NCBI RefSeq assembly: GCF_001295845.1
Contig: NZ_LJIC01000158.1
Span: forward strand, 50,846-114,845
Length of the DNA: 64,000 nt
DNA from: Rhodopseudomonas sp. AAP120
GTDB taxonomy: Bacteria; Pseudomonadota; Alphaproteobacteria; Rhizobiales; Xanthobacteraceae
Direction: 5' to 3'
Shown here: positions 19,217 through 28,544 of the stretch, piece after piece
Layout of the letters: each line of letters begins with the position of its first letter
Numbering within the stretch: the stretch's first letter is position 1
Notes under the pieces: generated by a model
The model's input: the letters and a program-made list of their open reading frames with translations, nothing else
The model's database searches: none
What the model was told of the DNA's origin: nothing
Program-made: the position numbers and the translations under genes

Positions 19217-19930
19217 ATGAGAAACGGGCAGAACAACAAGCGGCTGCGCAATCGGAATAACGGCGGCGGCAATAACAACAACAACAACCGGCGCGGCCAG
19301 AATCCGATGACCCGGGTGTTCGAATCCAACGGCCCCGATATCAAGATCCGCGGCACTGCCTCTCACGTCGCCGAGAAATACGTCCAGCTTGCCCGGGATG
19401 CGCGCTCGTCCGGTGATCCGGTTGCAGCGGAGAATTATTATCAGCACGCCGAGCATTATTTCCGCCTGATCGCCGCCGCGCAGGAGCAGTTCCGGCAGAA
19501 CCAGCCGCAGCAGCAACAGCCGCGAATCGACAACGACATGTCGGATGGCGACGACGACGAGGGCGATTACTCGAATTTCGGCGCCGAGCCCGGTCTCGTT
19601 CCGGTGCAGCCTCAGCCGCAATACCAGCCGCGCGAGCAGCCGCAGTTCCAGCCTCGCGAGCAGCCGCAGCCGCGTGAGCATCGTCCGCAGCCGCAGTTCA
19701 CGCCGCGTGCCGAGCAGCCCCAGCCGCAGCCGAGCGTCGATGCCGGCGTAGACCGCCTGCCGTCGTTCATCACTGGCCCGCAGCCGCAGGTCCCACCGGC
19801 GGCGTTCGAAGGCACGGGCGGCGGCGAACGCTTCCCGCCGCGTCGCCGCCGTCGTCCGCACACGCCGCGTGGCGAAGCCGCGGCCGCAGCAGCGCCTGCG
19901 CCGGCCGAGGATGCTTCGCGCGGCGAGTAA
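19217..19930 (+). CDS. DUF4167 domain protein
   Basis: A 237-residue protein beginning MRNGQNNKRLRNRN, then a poly-asparagine run and the conserved block RVFESNGPDIKIRGTASHVA followed by EKYVQLARDARSSGDPVAAE, which defines DUF4167. The rest is low-complexity, rich in Q, P and R (repeated QPQ/REQPQ units at about residues 90-175), ending in a basic RRRRRPHTPRGE stretch. The composition suggests a nucleic-acid or ribosome-associated role, but none is demonstrated. It commonly follows prmC in this order of bacteria. Confidence 0.9.
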   Translation: MRNGQNNKRLRNRNNGGGNNNNNNRRGQNPMTRVFESNGPDIKIRGTASHVAEKYVQLARDARSSGDPVAAENYYQHAEHYFRLIAAAQEQFRQNQPQQQQPRIDNDMSDGDDDEGDYSNFGAEPGLVPVQPQPQYQPREQPQFQPREQPQPREHRPQPQFTPRAEQPQPQPSVDAGVDRLPSFITGPQPQVPPAAFEGTGGGERFPPRRRRRPHTPRGEAAAAAAPAPAEDASRGE

Positions 19931-19995
19931 GCCGTCGCGTGCGTCCCGTCGGATATGGAGATCAAGGGTCGCGCTTCGGCGCGGCCCTTGTCGTT

Positions 19996-20760
19996 TCAGC
20001 GCGGTCGCAGCGGCAGGTCGGGGTCGTCCGCCTGCATCGGCGACGGCACCAATGATGGTTCGAGCGACGGGATCAGCCGGACGCGTTCGCGCTTGGCCGG
20101 GATCGGCCGGACGACCTGCTTGGTGGCTTCCACTACATGCACGCCGGCCAGAGGCAGTGACGTCGCGCCGCCGATTCGCTCCCAGGCCGGGGCCGAGCGC
20201 ATCAGCCAGCCTTGCTCCAGCGGCGGCACGAACAGCGCTTCGCTCCAGCCGACCGGGGTGAACCAGGTTCGGCGTAGCAATTCGGAGATCTGCGAACGCG
20301 AATACGGCCGGCCATGGCCGAACGGTGTGGCGTCGGTCCGCGCCCAGACACCGCGGCGATTCGGCACCACAGCCAGCAGCCGCCCCGACGGCGCCAGCAC
20401 GCGCCAGACTTCTCGCAGCAGCGCCTCGGGATCGTCGGACATCTCCAGCGCATGCACCAGCAGGATGCGGTCAACGGCGGCATCGGGCAGCGGCAGCGCG
20501 CGTTCCTCGACCAGCGTCGACAGCGTCGCGCGCGCCGTCGGCCATTTCAACACGCCCTGGGCAGCCGGCATGAAGGCGATGCAGCGCTCGCAATTGTCAC
20601 GAAACAGCCCGAGATACGGGGTCGGATAGCCGAGCCCGAGCACGCGCTGGCCCTTGGCGTCTCGCCATCGTTTCTGGATACCGCGATTGATGAGGCGCCG
20701 CGCGACCACGCCGAGCCGGCTGGAGTAGAATTCACGCAGGTTGACCACATCCATCGTCAT
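19996..20760 (-). CDS. SAM-dependent methyltransferase domain protein, upstream partner of gloB
   Basis: A 254-residue class I methyltransferase-like protein. ALPLPDAAVDRILLVHALEM followed by REVWRVLAPSGRLLAVVPNR corresponds to the middle of the fold; the N-terminal SAM loop is the altered VLGLGYPTPYLGLF. In alphaproteobacteria this family lies divergently beside gloB, as here. A second ATG two codons in is possible. Substrate unknown. Confidence 0.78.
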   Translation of the reverse strand: MTMDVVNLREFYSSRLGVVARRLINRGIQKRWRDAKGQRVLGLGYPTPYLGLFRDNCERCIAFMPAAQGVLKWPTARATLSTLVEERALPLPDAAVDRILLVHALEMSDDPEALLREVWRVLAPSGRLLAVVPNRRGVWARTDATPFGHGRPYSRSQISELLRRTWFTPVGWSEALFVPPLEQGWLMRSAPAWERIGGATSLPLAGVHVVEATKQVVRPIPAKRERVRLIPSLEPSLVPSPMQADDPDLPLRPR

Positions 20761-20926
20761 AAGCAGCTTTTACCATGCCGACGTCGCGTCCGGCAAAGCG
20801 GCCTTGTGCAGCGGAGGCCTGCGGGCCTTCCCGCGTTTCATCCGTCATGCCGTCCGTGATAGACTATCGTCGTGTCGACCGGCGACCGCCGCGTGGGTGG
20901 CGTCCGGTCCAATCCCGGGAGAATTC

Positions 20927-21694
20927 ATGGCCGCCGACATCCGCATCGTTCCCTGCCTGTCCGACAATTTCGGCTATCTGGTCCACGACCCGGCGACCGG
21001 CGCCACGGCGTCGATCGATGCGCCGGAAGCCGCGCCGCTGATCGCGGCGCTGGACAAGGAAGGCTGGAAGCTGACGGATATTCTCGTCACGCATCACCAC
21101 GGTGACCACGTCGGCGGCATTGCCGAGTTGAAGGCCAAGTATCAGTGCCGCGTGGTCGCGCCGCACGACGCCAATGCCAAGATCGCCGACGTCGACCTGC
21201 GGGTCGAGGAAGGCGACGTCGTCAAGGTCGGCGGTCTGTCGGCGCGCGTGCTGGAGACGCCCGGCCATACCCTCGATCACATCTCCTACGTGTTCGACGA
21301 CGACCGCGCGCTGTTCGCCGCCGATACGCTGTTCTCGATCGGCTGCGGGCGGGTGTTCGAGGGCACCTATCCGATGATGTGGGAGTCGCTGCTCAAGCTG
21401 CGCGAGCTGCCCGACGACTTCAAGCTGTATTGCGGCCACGAATACACCGCCTCGAACGTGAAGTTCGCCCTCACCATCGAGCCCGACAACGCCGCGCTGC
21501 AGGCGCGCGCCAAGCAGGTCGAGCAGCAGCGCGCCGCCGGTCAGCCGACCATTCCGGTGACGCTCGGCGAAGAGAAGCAGGCCAATGTGTTCCTGCGCGC
21601 CGACGTGCCGTCGGTGGCCGCCGCGGTCGGCCTGGCGGGCGAGAGCGCCGCCGATGTGTTCGGCGAGATCCGTGAGCGCAAGAACAACTCGTGA
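20927..21694 (+). CDS. gloB: Hydroxyacylglutathione hydrolase (glyoxalase II)
   Basis: A 255-residue metallo-beta-lactamase-fold enzyme that hydrolyses S-lactoylglutathione in methylglyoxal detoxification. The metal-binding motif THHHGDH is at residues 55-61, with further ligands in TPGHTLDHISYVF, ADTLFSIGCGRVFEG and YCGHEYTASNVKFA. The last element is specific to glyoxalase II. GGGAGAATTC before the ATG at 20927 supports this start over the longer frame. The stop overlaps the GTG of the cupin gene. Confidence 0.95.
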   Translation: MAADIRIVPCLSDNFGYLVHDPATGATASIDAPEAAPLIAALDKEGWKLTDILVTHHHGDHVGGIAELKAKYQCRVVAPHDANAKIADVDLRVEEGDVVKVGGLSARVLETPGHTLDHISYVFDDDRALFAADTLFSIGCGRVFEGTYPMMWESLLKLRELPDDFKLYCGHEYTASNVKFALTIEPDNAALQARAKQVEQQRAAGQPTIPVTLGEEKQANVFLRADVPSVAAAVGLAGESAADVFGEIRERKNNS

Positions 21695-22131
21695 TCGAAC
21701 CGACGCTGACCGCCGCGGAAGTGATTGCGCGGCTCGATCTCAAGCCGCATCCTGAAGGCGGTCATTATCGCGAAACTTTCCGCGACCCGCGCTGCGACCC
21801 GACCGGCCGCAGCTTCTCGACCGCGATCTACTTTCTGCTGGCGCGCGGCGAACGCTCGCACTGGCACCGCATCGACGCGGTCGAGATCTGGCACTACTAC
21901 GCAGGCGCGCCGCTGACGCTGGAAATCGCCGACGATGACGGCGCTCGCACGCTGACGCTCGGGCCAGACGTGGCGGCGGGCCAGTTGCCGCAAGCAATCG
22001 TCCCGCCGCACGCCTGGCAGGCGGCGTCGGCGGCCGGTGACTGGACGCTGGTGGGCTGCACGGTGGCGCCGGGCTTCGATTTCGCCAATTTCGAAATGGC
22101 ACCGCCGGGCTGGGAGCCGCGGCGGACATAG
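21691..22131 (+). CDS. Cupin-fold protein, DUF985 family
   Basis: A 146-residue protein beginning at a GTG overlapping the gloB stop. It carries DUF985 features: LDLKPHPEGGHYRETFRDP at about residues 13-31, IYFLLARGERSHWHRIDAVE and EIWHYYAGAPLTL, with histidines placed as in metal-binding cupins, and VPPHAWQAASAAGDWTLVGC near the end. Function is not established; some relatives are described as sugar-epimerase-like. Confidence 0.88.
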   Translation: MIEPTLTAAEVIARLDLKPHPEGGHYRETFRDPRCDPTGRSFSTAIYFLLARGERSHWHRIDAVEIWHYYAGAPLTLEIADDDGARTLTLGPDVAAGQLPQAIVPPHAWQAASAAGDWTLVGCTVAPGFDFANFEMAPPGWEPRRT

Positions 22132-22139
22132 GCCCGTAG

Positions 22140-22230
22140 AATGGGTTAGCGCGAAGCGCGCAACCCATCGCTGCGAGCGCGTGCGCGAAGTGATGGGTTA
22201 CGGCGCAATGCGCCCAATCCATCCTACGAG
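22140..22230. repeat. Palindromic repeat (GATGGGTTA/TAACCCATC type)
   Basis: ATGGGTTAGCGCGAAGCGCG and AACCCATCGC are followed by GTGATGGGTTACGGCGCAAT and CCCAATCCATCCTACG. Each half is a hairpin with GCGC loops. This type is common after genes in Bradyrhizobiaceae. Confidence 0.65.
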
Positions 22231-22269
22231 TTCCGTGTTTGCGGGCACTGCCTTGACACACTCACTCCC

Positions 22270-22370
22270 GTCATGCGCGGGCTTGACCCGCGCATCCATC
22301 GCGCGCGCCAGCGCGCTATGACAGCTTTTTTCCGAAGAGGATGGATTGCCGGGTCAAGCCCGGCAATGAC
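22270..22370. repeat. Palindromic repeat (GCGGGCTTGACCCGC / GGGTCAAGCCCGG family, copy 2)
   Basis: The left arm GTCATGCGCGGGCTTGACCC and the right arm ending GGGTCAAGCCCGGCAATGAC face each other around a 37-base spacer; each arm forms its own hairpin. With the preceding element it fills the gap between the cupin and PfkB genes, which converge here. Confidence 0.78.
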
Positions 22371-22419
22371 GATGGAGGCGGTGAGGGCGAGCGGCCCGAG
22401 CGAACGGGTCCGCAGCTGA

Positions 22420-23349
22420 TTACGTCGCCTTGTCGGCCAGAAACGCCTCGACCTCCGCGCGGCTCGGGCACGCGAACGCCCCGCCAGGCCTTGTGCATTT
22501 CAGCGCTGCGGCGGCGGAGGCGAAGCGAAGGGCGTTGGGGATGTCCTGGCCTTCGCTGAATGCCACTGCGAAGCCGCCGTGGAAGATGTCGCCGGCGCCG
22601 AGGGTGTCGACGACGTGCACCGGGAACGCGGGCGTCTCCTGGAATTGCTGCTGATCGTCGAGCCACAGCGTGCCCTTCGGCCCTCGCGTCACCGCAACGA
22701 AAGCGTGGGTCAGCGCCGCGACCTTCTTCAGCGCCGCTTCGTCGTCTTCGACGCCGGCGGTGGCGTGCAGCGCTTCGGCCGAGAAGATCAGATGCGACGA
22801 AGCGGTGAGCAGGCCCTGGTTGAGCGACATCGCGCTGTCGATATCGACCACCACCGGAATGCCGCGCTTGCGCGCCTCGGCGCACAGCGGCGTCGCGAAG
22901 CCGGCGCAGCGGCTCTCGATCATGATGGCGTCGCAGTCGGCCAAGAGCTCGTCGGCACTTGGTAGCTGGACGTCCCACAGCTTCGGATCGCGGAAGGTGA
23001 CGATGGTGCGCTCGCCGGTCGGATCGACCAACACGGCGGAGATCGGCGTCACCAGACCGGGCATGTGGATCAGCCCCGAGGTCGCGATGCCTTCCTCGGC
23101 GAGCTTGTCGAAGATGAAGCGCGACGCTGCTTCGTCGGCGTCGCCCATCGGCCCGCACATCGTCGCCGTGCCGCCGAGCCGGGCGATGCCGATGCCCGCG
23201 TTGAGCGCGTTGCCGCCGCAGATTTCCTGATAGGCGCTGGCCGGCACCTTGTAGCCGCGGCCCGGCACGGCCTCGACCCGGAAGGTGAGGTCGCGCACCG
23301 GAATGCCGATGCACAGTACGCGCGGATTGGGCTTGGCGGTATGGGTCAT
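22420..23349 (-). CDS. PfkB family carbohydrate kinase
   Basis: A 309-residue ribokinase-fold sugar kinase. The first PfkB signature region includes GGNALNAGIGIARLGG (about residues 44-59) and the second, VVDTLGAGDIFHGGFAVA, carries the catalytic aspartate and anion hole. The overall pattern resembles ketohexokinase or sulfofructose-kinase-like members, but the sugar cannot be assigned. The ATG at 23349 overlaps the nudC stop (ATGA), making it the last gene of a HIT-nudC-pfkB operon. Confidence 0.85.
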   Translation of the reverse strand: MTHTAKPNPRVLCIGIPVRDLTFRVEAVPGRGYKVPASAYQEICGGNALNAGIGIARLGGTATMCGPMGDADEAASRFIFDKLAEEGIATSGLIHMPGLVTPISAVLVDPTGERTIVTFRDPKLWDVQLPSADELLADCDAIMIESRCAGFATPLCAEARKRGIPVVVDIDSAMSLNQGLLTASSHLIFSAEALHATAGVEDDEAALKKVAALTHAFVAVTRGPKGTLWLDDQQQFQETPAFPVHVVDTLGAGDIFHGGFAVAFSEGQDIPNALRFASAAAALKCTRPGGAFACPSRAEVEAFLADKAT

Positions 23350-24278
23350 GAGTGTCCTTCCAGCCAGCGGCCGACGAGGTGATGCGCGATCGCGAATGGA
23401 TGCGGTCCGGCCAGTCCGTCCGGATGCTCGCGCTTCATCATCAGCGTCGCTTCTTCGCGCGAGAACCAGCGGGCGTCTTCGAGCTCGGTGAGATCCACGG
23501 TGATGTCCTCACTGGTCGCGGTCGCGGTACAACCGATCATCAGCGAGGATGGGTAAGGCCAGGGCTGCGTCATGTAGTAGCGCACGTCGGTGCAGCGGAT
23601 ACCCGACTCTTCGAGGATCTCGCGGCGCACCGCGTCCTCGATCGTCTCGGCCGCCTCGACGAAGCCGGCGAGGCACGAATACATCCCGGGCGGGAATTGC
23701 TTCTGGCGGCCGAGCAGGCATTTGTCGCCCGCCGTCACCAGCATGATCACCACCGGGTCGGTGCGCGGGAAATGCTCGGCCTTGCAGCTCGGGCAATCGC
23801 GCTTCCAGCCGCCCTGCGACATCGATGTGCGGGTGCCGCAATTGGCGCAGAAGCCGTGGCGCTGATGCCAGTTGACCAGCGACTTTGCCACCGCGATCGC
23901 AGCAAGCTGATCCGGCGGCAGCACGCCCTGCATCGCCATGCCGCGCAACTCGGCGAGACCGGCGTCGGGCCGGCCGATCAGCTTCTCGGCCGCCGGCGCG
24001 CCGATGCCCATGCCAAACACCGCAGCGCCATCGCGCAGGCCGAGGAAGATCGTGCCCGCATTGGCGCCGAGCGAAATCGCTTCCTTGATGGTCAGCAGCG
24101 CGCGGGTGCCGCCGTCCTCGTGCTTCACCAGCAGCGAATCGCGATGCACCACATAGGCGCGGGTGTCGCTCTTGTCTTCCATCGCCATCAGCTTGGCGTC
24201 GTTCATGCGCAGATGCGCGGCGCGGTCGAGGCCATTGCTGACGAAGGCCGGCTGGCCCAGCGGAAACGCACTGCTCAT
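23346..24278 (-). CDS. nudC: NAD(+) diphosphatase NudC
   Basis: A 310-residue NADH pyrophosphatase and NAD-RNA decapping enzyme. Zinc ligands are C144, C147, C162 and C165. The Nudix box spans G205-I227 (GFVEAAETIEDAVRREILEE with SGI), and the NudC-specific array QPWPYPSSLM follows at about residue 240. The N-terminal domain is present and the length is normal. The gene lies four bases behind the HIT gene, likely co-transcribed. Confidence 0.95.
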   Translation of the reverse strand: MSSAFPLGQPAFVSNGLDRAAHLRMNDAKLMAMEDKSDTRAYVVHRDSLLVKHEDGGTRALLTIKEAISLGANAGTIFLGLRDGAAVFGMGIGAPAAEKLIGRPDAGLAELRGMAMQGVLPPDQLAAIAVAKSLVNWHQRHGFCANCGTRTSMSQGGWKRDCPSCKAEHFPRTDPVVIMLVTAGDKCLLGRQKQFPPGMYSCLAGFVEAAETIEDAVRREILEESGIRCTDVRYYMTQPWPYPSSLMIGCTATATSEDITVDLTELEDARWFSREEATLMMKREHPDGLAGPHPFAIAHHLVGRWLEGHS

Positions 24279-24282
24279 CGGA

Positions 24283-24699
24283 TCACCCCAGCCAAATCTT
24301 GCGCCGGAGCGCGCTGATGAATTGTTGCACTTCTTCCGGATCGTGCGGCAGCGGCGGCATCACGCCCCACACCGGGCGCGGCCATGCGGCATCGCTGGAG
24401 CGTCGCGCAATGATGTGGACATGCAGCTGCGGCACCATGTTGCCGAGCGCCGCGATGTTCAGCTTGTCGCATTTGGTGATCTCCTTCAGCGCGCGACTGA
24501 CCCGGGAGATCTCGGTCATCAGCTGCGCCTGCTCGACCTCGTCGAGATCGATGATCTCGGTCGCGCCGGCCCGGCGCGGCACCAGCAGCAGCCAGGGGTA
24601 ATGCGCGTCCTTGATCACAAGGACGCGGCTGAGCGGCAAATCGCCGATGTTGATGGTGTCTTTTTCGAGCTGCGAGCTCAGCGACCAGTCGGAGGACAT
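24283..24699 (-). CDS. HIT domain protein
   Basis: A 138-residue histidine-triad hydrolase-like protein. The active-site stretch QLHVHIIARR carries H93 and H95, while the third triad position is isoleucine, as in a known HIT subgroup. LPLSRVLVIKDAHYPWLLLV and DLDEVEQAQLM fit the family. The ATG at 24699 (MSSDWSLSSQ) is chosen because the longer frame upstream is arginine-rich and non-conserved. Nucleotide-conjugate hydrolysis is the family role. Confidence 0.85.
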   Translation of the reverse strand: MSSDWSLSSQLEKDTINIGDLPLSRVLVIKDAHYPWLLLVPRRAGATEIIDLDEVEQAQLMTEISRVSRALKEITKCDKLNIAALGNMVPQLHVHIIARRSSDAAWPRPVWGVMPPLPHDPEEVQQFISALRRKIWLG

Positions 24700-24928
24700 T
24701 GAGGTTCCATCGGCCCGTTGTGGGCGGGCTCTTGCGTGCGGTGGGGCGCGTCCGGACGCATCCATATCAAGCCGGCCGCGGCGGCGGAAGCGGCGGGACG
24801 CGCCGGGGACGTCGCCTGGCGCATGTCGGCTGCGCGCCGATCCGGGCATTTCTGCCTCGGTTTAGCCGAAGGTCCAAAGCCCGGCGGGGCCGCTTGCATT
24901 CGGCCGGGTTTGGCTCCAAATAGGGACC

Positions 24929-25027
24929 GGGAGATTGGCGGTGGACGAGCCACTCGCCAACCGGGTCAGGTCCGGAAGGAAGCAGCCCTAACGAGGTCCG
25001 GATCGGGTCGCTCGTCAGTCTCCTACC
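24929..25027 (+). ncRNA. ffs: Signal recognition particle RNA (4.5S/SRP RNA)
   Basis: The universally conserved Ffh-binding hairpin is exact: GGTCAGGTCCGGAAGGAAGC followed by AGCCC and the closing strand with CCGGATCGGGT. The outer strands GGGAGATT and AGTCTCC pair, giving about 99 nucleotides. A T-run (GTTTTT) follows directly and can serve as terminator. The place just upstream of dnaX is the usual one in alphaproteobacteria. The RNA forms SRP with Ffh for co-translational targeting. The ends are estimated from pairing. Confidence 0.93.
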
Positions 25028-25184
25028 TGTTTTTCGGCCGCGCGCCGGCCGTTCGAAGGTGGTGGTTCCCGGCGTTCGCCGGGCCTGCGTGGGGTGATCC
25101 GGTCAGCCGCATGAACCTGCCCCGCCGTCACCCCGCTGCATTCCGCAATCCGGCCCCGACACGCACAGCATTGCGGACTGACCG

Positions 25185-27029
25185 ATGAGCGATTCTGGCG
25201 TTCCCGCCGACAATCCGACGTCTCTGCCCGCAACCGAAGCGGCCGCTCCGGCCGGCGCCTATCGGGTGCTGGCGCGCAAATATCGTCCCAATAGCTTCGA
25301 GGATCTGATCGGCCAGGAGGCGGTGGTCCGCACGGTATCGAATGCGTTCGACACCGGCCGGATTCCGCAGGCCTGGATCCTCACCGGCGTCCGCGGGGTC
25401 GGCAAGACCACGACGGCGCGCATCCTGGCGCGCGCGCTGAATTACGAGATGCCGGACGGCTCGGTGAAGGGGCCGAGCATCCACATGCCGGTGCACGGCG
25501 TGCACTGCAAGGCGATCATGGAAAGCCGGCACATGGACGTGCTGGAGATGGACGCCGCCTCGCACACCGGCGTCGACGATGTCCGCCAGATCAACGACAG
25601 CGTGCGCTATGCGCCGGCCAGCGCGCGCTACAAGGTCTACATCATCGACGAAGTCCACATGCTGTCGACGGCGGCGTTCAACGCTTTCCTGAAGACGCTG
25701 GAGGAGCCGCCGGAGCACGCCAAATTCGTGTTCGCCACCACCGAGATCCGCAAGGTGCCGGTGACGGTGCTGTCGCGCTGCCAGCGCTTCGACCTGCGCC
25801 GCGTCGAGGCCGATGTGCTGATGACGCATCTCGGCAATATCGCCCGGAAGGAAGGCGTCGAGGTCGAGCCGGAAGCGCTCGGCATCATCGCCCGTGCGGC
25901 CGAAGGTTCGGTGCGCGATTCGCTGTCGCTGTTCGATCAGGCGATTGCGCATGCGGCTGGCCTGGTTCGCGCCGATGCGGTGCGGCAGATGCTCGGGCTT
26001 GCCGACCGGACGCGCGTGATCGAATTGTTCGACGCGCTGGCGCGCGGGGACATCGCTGCCGCGTTCGCTGAATTCCGCGACCAGTACGACACCGGCGCTG
26101 ATCCGGTGGTGGTGCTCAGCGATCTCGCCGAATTCGTTAATTTCGTCACCCGCGTGAAGATCGTGCCGGCGACCGCCGACAACGTCGCGTTCGGCGAGAC
26201 CGAGCGGCTGCGCGGCCGTGAGTTCGCCACCAAGCTGTCGATGCGGGTGCTGTCGCGGATGTGGCAGATGCTGCTGAAAGGCATTGCCGAGGTGCAGGGC
26301 GCGACACGCCCGGCCGCGGCCGCCGAGATGGTGCTGGTGCGGATCGCCTATGCGGCCGATTTGCCGACGCCCGACGAGGCGATCCGGATGATCGAGCAGG
26401 GCGGCGGCGGGGCGCTGCCCTCTGGCGGCAGTGCGCCGCGTGGCGCGCCCCCTTCTGCGCCGTCCGCGATGGCGTCGGCGCAGTCGAATTACTCCGCGCC
26501 GGTGGCGATGACCTCGCGCGGTTCAACGATGAGCCAGCCGTCGATGGCTCGCCCGCAGCCGAGCGCGGCCGCGGCGCCGCAGCCCGATCCCGGCGTTCTC
26601 AAGATCACCACCTTTCCGCAATTGGTCGCACTCGCGTCAGAGAAACGCGACGTCATGACCCGCATGGCGCTCGAAGCCGACGTGCGGCTGGTGCGAATCG
26701 AGGACGGCAAGCTTGAAATCGCGCTGGAGCGCACCGCCTCGCGCGCTCTGGTCAGCGACCTCGGCCGCAAGCTGGAGCAGTGGACCGGTCGGCGCTGGAC
26801 CGTGGTGATCTCCAACGAAGAGGGCCAGCCGACGCTGCGCTCTCAAAACGAAGCGATCAAGAACGAGCGCGAGCGCGCTGCCGAGAACGATCCGAGGGTG
26901 CAGGAAGTGCTGGCCCGCTTCCCCGGCGCCAAGGTGCTGGAGGTGCGGCGGCTCGCCGCCGAGCCGGCCGAGACCGATGCTGCTATCGAAGGCGCGGTCG
27001 AGCCGGCCGAGGAAGACGACGACTTTTAA
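25185..27029 (+). CDS. dnaX: DNA polymerase III subunit gamma/tau
   Basis: A 614-residue clamp-loader ATPase. Walker A GVRGVGKTT is at residues 68-76, Walker B with IIDEVHMLSTAAFNAFLKTL near residue 155, and sensor 1 in VFATTEIRKVPVTVLSRCQRF. Only one cysteine (VHCKAIME) remains where four zinc ligands normally sit, as in relatives of this group. A variable linker rich in S, A and P at about residues 405-465 precedes the tau C-terminal domain. The ATG at 25185 lies about 150 bases after the SRP RNA. No slippery poly-A for making gamma was seen. Confidence 0.95.
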   Translation: MSDSGVPADNPTSLPATEAAAPAGAYRVLARKYRPNSFEDLIGQEAVVRTVSNAFDTGRIPQAWILTGVRGVGKTTTARILARALNYEMPDGSVKGPSIHMPVHGVHCKAIMESRHMDVLEMDAASHTGVDDVRQINDSVRYAPASARYKVYIIDEVHMLSTAAFNAFLKTLEEPPEHAKFVFATTEIRKVPVTVLSRCQRFDLRRVEADVLMTHLGNIARKEGVEVEPEALGIIARAAEGSVRDSLSLFDQAIAHAAGLVRADAVRQMLGLADRTRVIELFDALARGDIAAAFAEFRDQYDTGADPVVVLSDLAEFVNFVTRVKIVPATADNVAFGETERLRGREFATKLSMRVLSRMWQMLLKGIAEVQGATRPAAAAEMVLVRIAYAADLPTPDEAIRMIEQGGGGALPSGGSAPRGAPPSAPSAMASAQSNYSAPVAMTSRGSTMSQPSMARPQPSAAAAPQPDPGVLKITTFPQLVALASEKRDVMTRMALEADVRLVRIEDGKLEIALERTASRALVSDLGRKLEQWTGRRWTVVISNEEGQPTLRSQNEAIKNERERAAENDPRVQEVLARFPGAKVLEVRRLAAEPAETDAAIEGAVEPAEEDDDF

Positions 27030-27055
27030 GTATTCAAATCTGAGAGGAACCGATC

Positions 27056-27376
27056 ATGGCTGATTTTCTCGGCATGATGAAGCAGGCCGCGCAGCTGCAG
27101 TCGAAGATGAAGGCGATGCAGGACGAACTCGACCAGATCGAGGTCGAGGGGCTGTCCGGCGGCGGACTCGTCAAGGTGCGGATGACCGCCAAGATGGAAG
27201 TGCGCGGGATCTCGATCGATCCGTCGCTGGTGAAGCCGGACGAAGTCGGCGTGCTGGAAGATCTGGTGATCGCGGCGCTCGGCGACGCGCATCGCAAGGC
27301 CGAAGCCGCCATGCAGGAGAAGATGAAGGCGCTGACCGGCGGGCTCGGCCTGCCGCCCGGGCTCGGTCTGGGCTAG
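27056..27376 (+). CDS. YbaB/EbfC family nucleoid-associated protein
   Basis: A 106-residue DNA-binding protein with the family start [20 protein letters not shown], the core [20 protein letters not shown], and a C-terminal helix. It is the usual companion between dnaX and recR and lies 26 bases after dnaX with a GAGAGGAA ribosome site. Family members bind DNA as dimers and affect nucleoid structure. Confidence 0.94.
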   Translation: MADFLGMMKQAAQLQSKMKAMQDELDQIEVEGLSGGGLVKVRMTAKMEVRGISIDPSLVKPDEVGVLEDLVIAALGDAHRKAEAAMQEKMKALTGGLGLPPGLGLG

Positions 27377-27475
27377 TCTTCCCAAAATACCGATTCGCAA
27401 TCTCACGTCGCCGACCGGCAGCCGCCGCCGCGCCTGCCGCCGCTTTGATTCACCGACACGAATGGTGCCGTCCCG

Positions 27476-28081
27476 ATGGCGATTGCGGTCGCAGGCCCCG
27501 AAATCGAACGTCTGATCCAGTTGCTGGCGCGGCTGCCGGGCCTCGGACCGCGCTCGGCGCGGCGCGCCGCGCTGCATCTGATCAAGAAGCGCGATGCGCT
27601 GATGGGGCCGCTCGCCGCGGCCCTGCAGGTCGCGATCGACAAGATCCAGGTCTGCAAGACCTGCGGCAACATCGACACGCAGAATCCCTGCACGGTCTGC
27701 ACCGATCCGCGGCGCGATCCGTCGATCATCGTAGTGGTGGCCGATGTCGCCGATCTTTGGGCGCTCGAACGCGCTTCTGCCACGAACGGCCGCTACCACG
27801 TGCTCGGCGCCACGCTGTCTCCCCTCGACGGCGTCGGTCCCGACGATCTGACCATCGATGCGCTGGTGGCGCGTGCCCATGATCCCGCGGTCAGCGAGAT
27901 CATCCTGGCGCTCAACGCCACCGTCGACGGCCAGACCACAGCACATTACGTCACCGACCTCCTGCAGGACGCCAACGTGAAAGTGACGCGGCTCGCCCAT
28001 GGCGTGCCGGTCGGCGGCGAACTCGACTATCTCGACGAAGGCACGCTGTCGGCCGCGATGCGGCAGCGGACCTTGTTCTGA
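27476..28081 (+). CDS. recR: Recombination mediator RecR
   Basis: A 201-residue RecR of the RecFOR gap-repair pathway. The helix-hairpin-helix [15 protein letters not shown] is at residues 16-30, the zinc finger uses C60, C63, C72 and C75, and the Toprim region begins with [16 protein letters not shown]. The ending [20 protein letters not shown] is strictly typical. The gene follows ybaB by 99 bases. Confidence 0.95.
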   Translation: MAIAVAGPEIERLIQLLARLPGLGPRSARRAALHLIKKRDALMGPLAAALQVAIDKIQVCKTCGNIDTQNPCTVCTDPRRDPSIIVVVADVADLWALERASATNGRYHVLGATLSPLDGVGPDDLTIDALVARAHDPAVSEIILALNATVDGQTTAHYVTDLLQDANVKVTRLAHGVPVGGELDYLDEGTLSAAMRQRTLF

Positions 28082-28101
28082 ACGAACCGGAAGTGGACCC
28101 G

Positions 28102-28521
28102 ATGATCGACCGACTGCTCAAGCCCTCGCTGATTCTCGCCGCGCTCGCCTGTCTTTCGACCTCGCCTGCGGCGGCGCAGGGCACGGACAGTCAGGCGGCG
28201 TTGCCGAAGCCGACCGCCATGAAGGTGGGCGGCTTGCTGACCGGCGAACTCACCGCGATGCGGTCGAAAGCGAAAGCCAAGAAGGGCCCGGTGTATCAGC
28301 TCGTCAGCGAACCGCGCCGGCTGCCGCCGCCGGCCGGTCTGTGCAACCTCGAGAATGGCCCCGAGACATTCCAGATCGTCCCCGCCGGCGACGCCCAGGC
28401 GGCGCAGCTCAAATCCCACCTCGGCAAGCAGGTCTCGCTGAAAGTCGACGCCGTCGCCTGCGCCGAAGAAGCGGGGCAATACAGCGAAGCGGTCGTCACC
28501 AAGTGGAGCTTGGTGAAGTAA
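28102..28521 (+). CDS. Small exported protein of unknown function
   Basis: A 139-residue protein with a Sec signal peptide (hydrophobic stretch LILAALACLSTSPAAAQG, cleavage near residue 25). The mature region holds two cysteines (GLCNLENG and AVACAEE), positioned for one disulfide, and a C-terminal beta-rich part (QVSLKVDAVACAEEAGQYSE). The ATG at 28102 is preferred to the GTG at 28093 because the signal peptide then has a normal n-region. No family recognised. Confidence 0.65.
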   Translation: MIDRLLKPSLILAALACLSTSPAAAQGTDSQAALPKPTAMKVGGLLTGELTAMRSKAKAKKGPVYQLVSEPRRLPPPAGLCNLENGPETFQIVPAGDAQAAQLKSHLGKQVSLKVDAVACAEEAGQYSEAVVTKWSLVK

Positions 28522-28544
28522 GCGGCAGGTCTTCATCGGTATCC

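Noticed and set aside
22140..22370. CRISPR array
   Set aside because: The repeats are facing palindromes in pairs, not evenly spaced direct repeats, and no cas genes occur.
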